Shown piece by piece: positions 27,427 to 35,671 of a stretch of 64,000 nt of DNA (positions are counted from its first letter, which is position 1; every line of letters starts with the position of its first letter). Under the pieces are notes generated by a model, which was given only the letters and a program-made list of their open reading frames with translations, had not been told where the DNA came from and searched no databases. Origin of the DNA: Cellulomonas sp. KH9 (GTDB taxonomy: Bacteria; Actinomycetota; Actinomycetes; Actinomycetales; Cellulomonadaceae); contig NZ_FOSE01000002.1 in assembly GCF_900114185.1 (NCBI RefSeq), positions 187,909-251,908 of the forward strand. Direction: 5' to 3'. Position numbers and translations under genes: made by a program.

Positions 27427-28971
27427 GTGAGTGAGAACTACAGGGTGCCGTCCTGGGAGCCGACGCGGCCGTTGCCTCCGTACCGACCGGCGGGGCCGCA
27501 GCCCGACGCGCCCGCGGCCCTACCCGGCGCGACGTACCAGCCGGTGCCGTCGCAGAGTCAGACGTATCAGCCGGTGCCGTCGCAGAGCCACGTGGTACCC
27601 GCCGCGCCCGCGGTTCAGGGGTATCCCGGCGTGCCGGCCGGGAGCGTCCCGCCCCCGGACCACCAGCACCCACCGGCCTCCGGCATGCGTCTGCCGACAC
27701 CGGTGGGTGTACCGGGTGCGGGCGGTCCGCCGGCAGGGGCCGGTCCGGCGCGCGCGGCCGCGACCACGGGACCAAGCCGGACGGGCGCCTCCCCGGGGCG
27801 GGAGGACGGTGACGTCCACATCGACGAGGTGCTGCGCGAGATGCACCGTCTGGGTGCGTCCGACGTGCACTTCACGACCGGTGCGCCTCCCATGGTCCGG
27901 ATCTCCGGCGCGCTGCGACCCCTCGACCAGTTCGGCACCCTGACGCCTGAGCCCCTTCGTCGCAGCCTGTACTCGTTCCTCACGCAGAAGCAGCGGGAGA
28001 AGTACGAGGCGAACCTCGAGCTCGACATCTCCTACGCGGTGCGGGGACTGGCACGGTTCCGCGTCAACCTGTACCAGCAGCGGGAGTCGATCGGTGCTGC
28101 CTTCCGCGTGATCCCCTACGAGATCAAGCCGCTGGAGGAATTGGGCGTGCCGACCTCGGTTGGGTCGTTCGCCGGGCTGCCCCGTGGTCTGGTCCTGGTC
28201 ACCGGCCCGACCGGATCCGGAAAGTCGACGACTCTCGCGTCGATCATCGACCTCGCCAACCGGACACGTGAAGACCACATCATGACGGTTGAGGACCCCA
28301 TCGAGTTCCTGCACCGGCACAAGAAGTGCATCGTCAACCAGCGCGAGGTCGGCGCCGACACGCACTCCTTCGCGAACGCGCTCAAGCACGTGCTGCGCCA
28401 GGACCCCGACATCATCCTGGTCGGCGAGATGCGCGACCTCGAGACCATCTCGGTCGCGCTCACCGCCGCTGAGACCGGCCACCTCGTGTTCGCCACGCTG
28501 CACACCCAGGACGCCGCGCAGACGATCGACCGCATCATCGACGTCTTCCCCTCGGGTCAGCAGGCGCAGATCCGGACACAGCTGGCCTCGGCGATCCAGG
28601 GTGTTGTGTGCCAGACGCTCGCCAAGAAGGCGAACGGTACCGGCCGTGTCGTGGCCACTGAGGTGATGCTCGCGACACCGGCCATCCGCAACCTCGTCCG
28701 CGAGGGCAAGACGCACCAGATCTACTCCGCGATGCAGGCCGGCGCCGACAGCGGGATGCACACGATGGACCAGAACCTGGCGGAGCTGGTCAAGCGCGGC
28801 AAGATCACCTACGAGGTCGGCCTGGACAAGGCCCATCACATCGAGGACTTCAACAAGCTCGTCGGACGCACGTCGCGTGTGCGTCAGGGTGCCGCGACCA
28901 CGCAGGGGGGTGCCTTCGGTGGCGTCCAGGGTTCGGGCCCCGCCACGATCGCATCCCTCGGGGGGTACTGA
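27427..28971 (+). CDS. pilT: Type IV pilus retraction ATPase PilT with Pro/Gln-rich N-terminal extension
   Basis: This 514-residue protein has a C-terminal part that is a full PilT motor: GASDVHFTTGAPPMVRISG, Walker A GPTGSGKST at about residues 260-269, the Asp box PDIILVGEMRDLETIS, and the retraction signature AIRNLVREGKTHQI. PilT depolymerises pili for twitching and DNA uptake. The first 130 residues or so are an unusual disordered extension rich in Pro, Gly, Gln and Ala that contains a duplicated YQPVPSQS unit. Classical PilT is about 340-370 residues, so the extension is an addition. The GTG start has a GGGAGGC ribosome binding site. Its stop overlaps the pilC ATG by one base. Confidence 0.95.
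   Translation: MSENYRVPSWEPTRPLPPYRPAGPQPDAPAALPGATYQPVPSQSQTYQPVPSQSHVVPAAPAVQGYPGVPAGSVPPPDHQHPPASGMRLPTPVGVPGAGGPPAGAGPARAAATTGPSRTGASPGREDGDVHIDEVLREMHRLGASDVHFTTGAPPMVRISGALRPLDQFGTLTPEPLRRSLYSFLTQKQREKYEANLELDISYAVRGLARFRVNLYQQRESIGAAFRVIPYEIKPLEELGVPTSVGSFAGLPRGLVLVTGPTGSGKSTTLASIIDLANRTREDHIMTVEDPIEFLHRHKKCIVNQREVGADTHSFANALKHVLRQDPDIILVGEMRDLETISVALTAAETGHLVFATLHTQDAAQTIDRIIDVFPSGQQAQIRTQLASAIQGVVCQTLAKKANGTGRVVATEVMLATPAIRNLVREGKTHQIYSAMQAGADSGMHTMDQNLAELVKRGKITYEVGLDKAHHIEDFNKLVGRTSRVRQGAATTQGGAFGGVQGSGPATIASLGGY
27533..27592 (+). repeat. Tandem near-perfect duplication in the pilT extension
   Basis: Two copies of a unit of about 27-30 bases encode YQPVPSQS in tandem (around 27535-27560 and 27565-27590), with third-position changes. 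The repeat falls in the disordered N-terminal extension and keeps the frame. Confidence 0.7.
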
Positions 28972-30197
28972 TGGCCGTCATGCGCACGTACGAGTACGAG
29001 CTCTCGGACCGTACGGGGAAAGTCGTCAAGGGGCGGATCGACGCGCAGAACGAGGAGGCGGTCGCCAACCGGCTCCGTTCCATGGGAATGGCTCCCATTG
29101 CGATCACGGAGATCTCGAACAGCGGTCTGCAGGCCGAGATCAAGCTTCCCGGGTTCGGCGACTCCGTGAAGCTCAAGGACCTGGCGATCATGGCGCGGCA
29201 GCTCGCCACGATGATCAGCGCAGGACTCTCCTTGCTACGGGCCCTAACGATCCTCTCCGAACAGACGGACAGCAAGCCGCTCGCGAAGGCGCTCACGACC
29301 GTGCGCAGCGACGTCGAGACCGGAGGATCGCTGTCAGATTCGCTCACCAAGCACCGCGAGATCTTCCCCCCGCTGATGATCAACATGATCCGGGCCGGCG
29401 AGATCGGCGGGTTCCTCGAGGACGCGCTCACGTCCGTGGCGGAGAACTACGAGTCTGAGGTAAAGCTCCGGGCACAGATCAAGTCCGCCATGACGTATCC
29501 CGTGATGGTGCTGATCATGGCGTTGCTCGCCGTCGTCGGGATGCTGTTGTTCATCGTGCCGATCTTTGAGCAGATGTTCACCGACCTGGGCGGAGCCCTG
29601 CCAGCGCCCACGCAGTTCCTCGTGTTTCTCTCGGGCGTCATGAAGTGGCTCGCGCCGGTCCTGGTCGTGGTCGGCGTGGCATTCGGCGTCTGGTGGCGGA
29701 AGCACAAGAACGACGACGCCATCCGGTCGAAGGTGCAGCCGCTGACCCTGCGCGTCCCGGTGTTCGGCGACCTGTTCAAGAAGATCGCGATCGCTCGCTT
29801 CACGCGGAACTTCGGCACCATGCTGGGCGCTGGCGTCCCGATCCTCCAAGCACTCGACATCGTCGGGCAGACCAGCGGTAACTACGTCATCGAGTTGGCG
29901 GTCAAAGACATCCAGCAGAGCGTGCGCCAGGGACAGTCACTGTCGGTTCCCTTGGCGCAGCACGCCGTGTTCCCACCGATGGTCGTGCAGATGATCGCCA
30001 CCGGTGAGGACTCGGGTTCGCTCGAGCACATGCTCAAGAAGGTCGCGGTCTTCTACGACGAGGAGGTGACGGCAACCACCGAGCAGCTCACCTCACTCAT
30101 CGAGCCGCTGATGATCGCCTTCCTGGGCGTCATCGTGGGATCCATGATCGTCGCGCTGTACATGCCCATCTTCTCCATCTTCGAGCTTGTGGAGTGA
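28971..30197 (+). CDS. pilC: Type IV pilus inner-membrane platform protein PilC
   Basis: This 408-residue GspF/PilC-family protein is the membrane platform on which PilB and PilT act. Two homologous halves each carry a helical cytoplasmic domain with signatures such as LATMISAGLSLLRAL and FGTMLGAGVPILQALDI. Three membrane segments are present, the last at the C-terminus (PLMIAFLGVIVGSMIVALYM). Length is normal. The ATG overlaps the pilT stop by one base. The next gene, the major pilin, follows after 151 bases that include a hairpin and a possible separate promoter. Confidence 0.96.
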   Translation: MAVMRTYEYELSDRTGKVVKGRIDAQNEEAVANRLRSMGMAPIAITEISNSGLQAEIKLPGFGDSVKLKDLAIMARQLATMISAGLSLLRALTILSEQTDSKPLAKALTTVRSDVETGGSLSDSLTKHREIFPPLMINMIRAGEIGGFLEDALTSVAENYESEVKLRAQIKSAMTYPVMVLIMALLAVVGMLLFIVPIFEQMFTDLGGALPAPTQFLVFLSGVMKWLAPVLVVVGVAFGVWWRKHKNDDAIRSKVQPLTLRVPVFGDLFKKIAIARFTRNFGTMLGAGVPILQALDIVGQTSGNYVIELAVKDIQQSVRQGQSLSVPLAQHAVFPPMVVQMIATGEDSGSLEHMLKKVAVFYDEEVTATTEQLTSLIEPLMIAFLGVIVGSMIVALYMPIFSIFELVE

Positions 30198-30296
30198 GGC
30201 GTACGCCACATGGACGCGGCCGTCCGGGTGAAACCTGCGGCTCCGCTCAAGCGGTCCCTCCGTCCGCCCGATGACCGGGATGCAGCACTACCGAAC

Positions 30297-30315
30297 CGCC
30301 GGCCACCGGCCGGCG
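30297..30315 (+). promoter_or_regulatory. Hairpin in the pilC-pilA intergenic region
   Basis: CGCCGGCC (30297-30304) and GGCCGGCG (30308-30315) pair around ACC. The 151-base gap between pilC and the pilin gene probably carries signals that let the pilin be expressed separately from the motor genes. I could not identify a convincing -10/-35 pair. Confidence 0.35.
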
Positions 30316-30348
30316 ACTGAATCCCGACATCGAAAGCAGGGCAGCAGC

Positions 30349-30798
30349 ATGATGGCTCGTGTCCGCAAGGCCATGAACGAGCGTGAGGCCGACAAGGGCT
30401 TCACCCTGATCGAGCTCCTCGTCGTGATCATCATCATCGGCATTCTCGCCGCGATCGCGATCCCGGCGTTCCTCAACCAGCGCACCCGGGGCTGGGAGGC
30501 GCAGGTGGAGTCCGACCTGAAGAACGCGGCGCTCGCCGCCGAGACGTACGCCGTCAGCAACAACGGTTCGTACGCGGGCCTGACCAACGCCGCCAAGAGC
30601 GCCGCCGGAACGTCGATCTACGACAACGGCTACAACAAGACCGACCGCGTCACGGTGTCCGTGGTCAGCCCGACGGCGACGTCGTTCACGCTCACGGCGA
30701 CGCACACCGACCTCGGTACGGACAAGGTCTGGACGTACAGCAGCGACTCGGGCGTCATCACTGGTCCCGACGCCGACGCGGGTGGCGCGGACGACTGA
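30349..30798 (+). CDS. pilA: Major type IV pilin (prepilin PilA)
   Basis: This 149-residue prepilin has a charged leader of about 18 residues ending in DKG, then the mature N-terminus FTLIELLVVIIIIGILAAIA with the conserved Glu at +5. That fits cleavage and methylation by the prepilin peptidase encoded in the same cluster. The long hydrophobic helix leads into a compact beta domain of about 100 residues ending in an acidic, Gly-rich tail. There are no cysteines, so the D-region is not disulfide-closed. Position after pilC and a strong hairpin right behind it mark it as the abundant fibre subunit. The ATG at 30349 is followed by a second in-frame ATG; either could serve. Confidence 0.93.
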   Translation: MMARVRKAMNEREADKGFTLIELLVVIIIIGILAAIAIPAFLNQRTRGWEAQVESDLKNAALAAETYAVSNNGSYAGLTNAAKSAAGTSIYDNGYNKTDRVTVSVVSPTATSFTLTATHTDLGTDKVWTYSSDSGVITGPDADAGGADD

Positions 30799-30818
30799 CG
30801 CTCTACGCCGCGTCCCAG

Positions 30819-30854
30819 GGGTGCAGAGCATCACCACGGTGATGCTCTGCACCC
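30819..30854 (+). terminator. 17-bp perfect hairpin directly after the major pilin gene
   Basis: GGGTGCAGAGCATCACC (30819-30835) and its exact complement (30838-30854) form the longest perfect stem in the pilus region, followed by TT. It lies between the pilin gene and the minor prepilin genes, so it is placed to terminate most transcripts (or protect the pilin mRNA 3' end) and keep minor pilins low. Confidence 0.75.
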
Positions 30855-30918
30855 TTGCGTCACACCCGCCCCGGCCGGCAGCCGGGACCGTAGGCCCGCG
30901 AGCACCCGGAGGAATGCC

Positions 30919-32301
30919 GTGCACACCTGGTGGCACCGCCTGCGGCGCGTCCGCGCCGGTGATGACGGCATCAGCCTGGCCGAGGTACTCGTTGCCATGT
31001 TCTTGTTCGCTCTGGTGAGCACGGGCCTCGCCTACTCGCTCATCAGCGTCCTGCACGTGTCCCGCGATGCGCGTGTGCGCGCCATCGCAGCGAATCTTGC
31101 AGCCGAGGAGATCGACCTCGCTCGTGATACGCCTGACATCTTCGCGCTGCTCGACGACGACCGTGATGTCGAGGTCGGCACCGACACGTTTCATGTCGAG
31201 CGTCGAACCCAGTGGGTCAGCGACCCGGACGATGACTTCTCCTGCGGGTCCACGGGCAGCGCTGGCGCGCTGCGGTACAAGCGCATCAACGTGTCGGTCA
31301 CCTGGCAGGGCATGCGGGCGGGCGCCCGCCCGGTGCGCAGCGACACGGTCTTGAACCCCGACGAGCACATCAACGATCCGGACAAGGGCACCATCCTCGT
31401 GTCCGTCATCCGTGCCGACGGCCAGGGCAACGAGGGTGTGACCGTCGAGGCGAGCCCCAGCGCTGGAAGCGTGGTCAACCCCACCGACGCCCAGGGCTGC
31501 ACCTACGTGCTGCGGGTGCCACCGAAGACCTACACCGTGTCGGTGTCGCGCAGCGGACACGTGAGCGACGGGCAGCTGGCGGAGCCGAGCCAGTCCGTTG
31601 TCGTGAAGAAGGGCGAGACGGCGTCGATCGGTTTCCAGCTCGACGAGGGCGCCACCTACGTCACGCACTTGGCACCGCATGCGGCTGGACCGGTGGCCAT
31701 GCCAACGTCAGGCTCGCTCAAGATCACCTTCCTGAGCACCTACGGGCGGGTCGCCCCGACCGCGACGTCCACCGCGGACCCTCGCCGTCCCTCGTTCCGC
31801 CTGCACCCCTTCACATCCGGCTACCACGCGCTCGCCGGCCAGTGCGACGCGGCGGACCCCACGTTGTGGGCGCCGGCGACAGTCGGCGGGGTCGAACATC
31901 GGGGATTCCTCGGCGACGCCGTCGCGGCATTACCCGGCGCGACCGCGACCTTCCCGCTCCCCATGGGCGTCGTCGAGGTGACCAGTGTCGGCAACACCAA
32001 CCGATACGTGCGCGCGGTGGCGGTCCCGTCACCCGGCAGCGGATCCCCGGGCTGCGCGAGCGGTGAGACGCTCACCTACGGCTCGGTGATCCCTGCGACC
32101 AACGGGCAGAAGGTCGCGATCGCGCTGCCGTACGGCACCTGGCGGCTCTACTTCGGCTCCTCTGTGAACGCCGTGACGGACCTCCCGGAGGGCCGTGTCA
32201 CCATCCCCTCGCCCAATGTCGCGGGCACCGTCACAAAGGCCGCGACGGGTGGCGGTGTGACCGTGACCGTCGACCCCCGGCAGCCGGAGGTGACGCCGTG
32301 A
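30919..32301 (+). CDS. Minor prepilin, PilV-like, with transthyretin-like domain
   Basis: This 460-residue prepilin has a basic leader and the cleavage site DDG followed by ISLAEVLVAMFLFALVSTGL, with Glu at +5. After the helix comes an extracytoplasmic region much larger than in the major pilin. Residues about 155-245 look like a carboxypeptidase-regulatory/transthyretin-type beta sandwich (GTILVSVIRADGQGNEGVTV, then YVLRVPPKTYTVSVSRSGH). A second beta-rich region to the end is unassigned. The size and domain make it a candidate tip or adhesive subunit. The GTG start has a GGAGGAA ribosome binding site, and its stop overlaps the next gene's GTG. Confidence 0.85.
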   Translation: MHTWWHRLRRVRAGDDGISLAEVLVAMFLFALVSTGLAYSLISVLHVSRDARVRAIAANLAAEEIDLARDTPDIFALLDDDRDVEVGTDTFHVERRTQWVSDPDDDFSCGSTGSAGALRYKRINVSVTWQGMRAGARPVRSDTVLNPDEHINDPDKGTILVSVIRADGQGNEGVTVEASPSAGSVVNPTDAQGCTYVLRVPPKTYTVSVSRSGHVSDGQLAEPSQSVVVKKGETASIGFQLDEGATYVTHLAPHAAGPVAMPTSGSLKITFLSTYGRVAPTATSTADPRRPSFRLHPFTSGYHALAGQCDAADPTLWAPATVGGVEHRGFLGDAVAALPGATATFPLPMGVVEVTSVGNTNRYVRAVAVPSPGSGSPGCASGETLTYGSVIPATNGQKVAIALPYGTWRLYFGSSVNAVTDLPEGRVTIPSPNVAGTVTKAATGGGVTVTVDPRQPEVTP

Positions 32302-32969
32302 GGCGCCCCCACCTCGACGACCGCGGGGTGACCCTGCCCGAGCTCCTGGTCACGATGCTGCTGATGTCGATCGTGTCGCTCCTCATCGTCGGCATGGTCT
32401 CGGGCTTCAGCTCGACCTTCTCGCGGGAGAGGGCGGCCACGGACTCGACGACGGTGGCCTCGACCGGGATGAAGGAGCTCACGCGCGTTGTCCGCGCTAC
32501 CACGGAGCTGAGGCCAACGGGGGCGTCGACCAACGTGCCAGCGTTCGTCGACGCCCGTGCCAACTCGATCAAGGTGTACGCCTATATCGACACGGACGCC
32601 GCCCAGCCGCGCCCGGTGCTGGTGCAGTTCTCCATCGATGCGCAGCGCCGGCTGATCGAGACTCGCTGGCAGACCTCGTCGACCGCGAGCCCGTGGGCCT
32701 TCCCTCCCGCGTCTGCCCCGACGTCTGTGCGCCCGATCGCCCGGGCGGTCCCGGTCGGAGCGCCCCCGCTCTTCCAGTACCTGGACAAAGAGAACAAGCC
32801 CATGGCGGTGCCCGCCGGCGGGTTCACCGACGACCAGAAGCGCCTCATCGCAGCGGTCCGTATCACGCTGACGGTGCAGGCCGACAGCACAGGTCGCGCC
32901 GCGGAGGTCACCATGCAGAACGCCGTGGGGATCCCGAACCGCGACCTCGACCGAGTGAGGCTCCCGTGA
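32298..32969 (+). CDS. Minor prepilin, PilW/GspJ-like
   Basis: This 223-residue prepilin has a short leader ending DDRG and mature start VTLPELLVTMLLMSIVSLLI, again with Glu at +5. The rest is a single beta-rich domain with no cysteines. Size and position between the PilV-like and PilX-like genes match the minor pilin that helps prime pilus assembly (PilW or GspJ type), but the assignment is by context. It overlaps both neighbours by 4 bases (GTGA), so the minor pilins are translationally coupled. Confidence 0.82.
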   Translation: MRRPHLDDRGVTLPELLVTMLLMSIVSLLIVGMVSGFSSTFSRERAATDSTTVASTGMKELTRVVRATTELRPTGASTNVPAFVDARANSIKVYAYIDTDAAQPRPVLVQFSIDAQRRLIETRWQTSSTASPWAFPPASAPTSVRPIARAVPVGAPPLFQYLDKENKPMAVPAGGFTDDQKRLIAAVRITLTVQADSTGRAAEVTMQNAVGIPNRDLDRVRLP

Positions 32970-34762
32970 ACTTGTCGCACCTGCTCCGCACCCCCGTCGA
33001 GGAGCGCGAACGGGGCGCCGCGCTCGTCCTCGTCCTGGGTGTCACGGTGCTGCTGTCCGGACTCGTGGTCGCGGCGATCGCCTACGCGACGGGCGCAGCG
33101 CGGCAGTCGCAGCGCGACCAGGGCTGGAGCGCCGCCCTCGCCGCCGCGTACGCGGGCGTCGAGGAGTACGAGAGCAGGCTCGCGGCGGATCTCACGTACT
33201 ACTCGTACGGCAACCCCGCGGCACCGTTCAGCGCGGGCAGCCCCGTCCAGATGCCGCCGGTAGGCGCGGACAACCCTGCCTTCGCGCTGGGTGCGGGCGG
33301 ACCGTGGGCAACAGTCGCCGGCAGCGACGGCACGGCGCAGTTCCGCTACGAGGTTGACAGCTCGAAGTTCCTCTCCGACGGCATCCTGCGGGTGCGTTCG
33401 ACCGGACGCTCAGGTGGCCAGACCCGCTCGATCGTCGCCGACCTCAGGCAGCGCGGGTTCATCGACTTCCTCTACTTCACCGACTTCGAGGTCTCGGACC
33501 CGCAGGCGAAGAGCCCGACCAGCACCCTGAACTGCGCCTTCTACTACTACGAGGGCACGCGGCCCAGCTCGTGCGGCGAGATCTTCTTCGGTGGTCAGGA
33601 CAAGATCTACGGTCCGGTCCACTCCAACGACGCCATCCACACGAACGGGAAGGCGGAGTTCCACGGGAAGGTCACGACCGCGTACGACGCCCCCGGCAGC
33701 GACAGGAACTACGTGCGCCAGAGCTCGACGACTGCGCCATGGTTCGAGAACGGCACGACCGACCCGCAGAACGTCTCGAAGATCGGTATGCCGGCGACGA
33801 ACGCGGAGCTGCGGAAAGAGACCCTGCCCGACATCCCGACCAAGGTCCCCAATCCCGGTTGCCTCTACACCGGTCCGACGAAGATCACTCTCCACGCCAA
33901 CGGCAAGATGACGGTCGTCTCGCCATGGACGAAGCACACGAACCCGAACGAGGCGGGCGCGGCGGGGACAGCGAACCCTGAGTGCGGGACGCCGGGGTCC
34001 GGCGGGCTGGCCAAGCGCGACGGATCTGGGGTGTACGTGGGTCAGACGCTTGACGTCCCGCAGAACCACATCGTGTATGTGCAGAATGTGCCGAACGTTG
34101 CCGGGAACGTCAACACCCACACCGGTAGTCGCCCGCCGCACCCCTCCAGCGGCGCAGCCAATTGCGCCAGCGAAAGCAACTCGATAGGGTTCCCGCGGAA
34201 GACCGGGAGTACCTCGACCACAGAGAAGCCGCCGTTCTCGGCCGCCTACGGCTGTCGTGCGGGGGATCTGTTCGTCGAGGGAACGTTGAAGGGGCGTGCG
34301 ACCTTCGCGGCGGAGAACTACGTCTACGTCACGGGAGACGTGGAGTACACCGACTCGAGCCCGGACGGGGACATGCTCGGGCTCGTCGGCAACAATGCCG
34401 TCTGGGTGTGGAACCCCGTCAACTCTTCGGGGACCGCCCTGCTCGGGAAGGACCGCCAGATCGACGCGGCGATCTTGTCCGTCGCCCACACTTTCATGGT
34501 GCAGAACTATGACGAGGGCGGGAAGCGCGGCACCCTGACGGTGAACGGTGCGATCGCCCAACGCTTCCGGGGACCGGTTGGTACCAGCAGCGGAGGATCC
34601 CTCAACAACGGCTACGCCAAGAACTACCGGTACGACACACGCTTCCGGCAGACGGCCCCACCGAAGTTCCTCTCGCCCGTGACCACGACCTATGGTGTCA
34701 ACGTGTGGGTCGAGGTGGAGCCGGCGTTCGCAGCCGACGGCACCTCGTTGGATGACGCGTGA
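32966..34762 (+). CDS. PilX/GspK-like pilus-tip protein without Glu5
   Basis: This 598-residue protein begins with a charged leader ending ERERG, followed by AALVLVLGVTVLLSGLVVAA. The glycine before the helix fits prepilin cleavage, but the +5 Glu is replaced by a hydrophobic residue. That is characteristic of GspK/PilX-type subunits that cap the fibre. The large extracytoplasmic part includes IYGPVHSNDAIHTNGKAEF, a motif I associate with PilX-like beta-solenoid domains, then four or more cysteines in the middle that could form disulfides. It is GTG-started within the previous stop, and its own stop overlaps the prepilin peptidase gene. The exact family is uncertain. Confidence 0.8.
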   Translation: MNLSHLLRTPVEERERGAALVLVLGVTVLLSGLVVAAIAYATGAARQSQRDQGWSAALAAAYAGVEEYESRLAADLTYYSYGNPAAPFSAGSPVQMPPVGADNPAFALGAGGPWATVAGSDGTAQFRYEVDSSKFLSDGILRVRSTGRSGGQTRSIVADLRQRGFIDFLYFTDFEVSDPQAKSPTSTLNCAFYYYEGTRPSSCGEIFFGGQDKIYGPVHSNDAIHTNGKAEFHGKVTTAYDAPGSDRNYVRQSSTTAPWFENGTTDPQNVSKIGMPATNAELRKETLPDIPTKVPNPGCLYTGPTKITLHANGKMTVVSPWTKHTNPNEAGAAGTANPECGTPGSGGLAKRDGSGVYVGQTLDVPQNHIVYVQNVPNVAGNVNTHTGSRPPHPSSGAANCASESNSIGFPRKTGSTSTTEKPPFSAAYGCRAGDLFVEGTLKGRATFAAENYVYVTGDVEYTDSSPDGDMLGLVGNNAVWVWNPVNSSGTALLGKDRQIDAAILSVAHTFMVQNYDEGGKRGTLTVNGAIAQRFRGPVGTSSGGSLNNGYAKNYRYDTRFRQTAPPKFLSPVTTTYGVNVWVEVEPAFAADGTSLDDA

Positions 34763-35553
34763 CCGCGCTCCTCGGCCTCGCGGGCCTGGTAGGCCTCGCG
34801 GTCGGGTCCTTCCTCAACGTCGTCATCTGGCGTGTTCCCCGTGGTGAGTCCGTCGTCCGACCTCCGAGCTCCTGTCCGCGCTGTGGGCACCGGATCCGGC
34901 CGCGGGACAACGTCCCAGTCGTCGGCTGGCTGGTGCTGCGTGGCCGGTGCCGTGACTGCGGTGAGTCGATCTCACAACGCTATCCGCTTGTCGAGCTGGC
35001 GACCGCGCTGCTGTTCGTCGGCGCGACGGCGTGGGCCCTGCGGCGCGACGACGCACCCTGGTTCGTCCCCGCAGTCCTGTACCTGGTCGCGATCGCAGTC
35101 GCGCTGACGCTCATCGACCTCGACGTCCACCGGCTTCCGAATGCCATCGTGCTGCCCTCCTATCTCGTCGTGTCGGGGCTCCTGTTGGTGGCGGCGGCTG
35201 GGACGAGCGACTGGCCCGCCCTTGGGCGGGCAGCTGTCGGCGGCGGGGCGCTATGGGCCTTCTACCTCCTCTTAGCGCTCGTGAACCCGCGGGGCATGGG
35301 CTTCGGGGACGTGAAGCTTGCAGGTGTCCTCGGGCTGTGCCTGGGCTGGGTCGGCTGGGGAGCGCTCGTCGTCGGCGCCTTCGCCGCGTTCCTGTGCGGC
35401 GGGCTGTACGCGCTGGTGCTCCTCGCGCTGGGTCGCGCCGGCCGCGGCTCCGGGATCCCGTTCGGCCCCTGGATGTTCGTCGGGTGCGCGATCGGGCTCG
35501 TGACGGGCGAGACCCTCTGGGCCGCGTACCTGGACGCCACGCTGCTCGCCTAG
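34759..35553 (+). CDS. pilD: Prepilin peptidase / N-methyltransferase
   Basis: This 264-residue polytopic membrane enzyme (A24 aspartic protease family) cuts prepilin leaders and methylates the new N-terminus. The cytoplasmic methyltransferase-like loop has two CxxC pairs (CPRCGHRIRP and CRDCGESISQ). The two catalytic aspartates are in LIDLDVHRLPNAI and GMGFGDVKLAG. About seven to eight hydrophobic helices are visible. It is translationally coupled to the PilX-like gene and should process all four prepilins here. M. tuberculosis has a prepilin-peptidase-like gene between aroE and the other aro genes, the same chromosomal slot (recalled). Confidence 0.95.
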   Translation: MTALLGLAGLVGLAVGSFLNVVIWRVPRGESVVRPPSSCPRCGHRIRPRDNVPVVGWLVLRGRCRDCGESISQRYPLVELATALLFVGATAWALRRDDAPWFVPAVLYLVAIAVALTLIDLDVHRLPNAIVLPSYLVVSGLLLVAAAGTSDWPALGRAAVGGGALWAFYLLLALVNPRGMGFGDVKLAGVLGLCLGWVGWGALVVGAFAAFLCGGLYALVLLALGRAGRGSGIPFGPWMFVGCAIGLVTGETLWAAYLDATLLA

Positions 35554-35620
35554 CGACCCGGGCGGCGTCTCCGGTTGCATCCGGTCGCGTGCACGCTCGC
35601 CAGACGACTCAAGGCCGGCC

Positions 35621-35639
35621 GCTCTAGACCCGATAGAGC
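35621..35639 (+). promoter_or_regulatory. Small dyad upstream of pilM
   Basis: GCTCTA (35621-35626) and TAGAGC (35634-35639) form a 6-bp dyad in the 118-base gap before pilM. It may be an operator or part of a promoter for pilMNO; GATAGA within it resembles a weak -10. Nothing else in the gap is clear. Confidence 0.3.
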
Positions 35640-35671
35640 AGTGGTCGTCGCGCCGCACGAAGGGATGTCAC

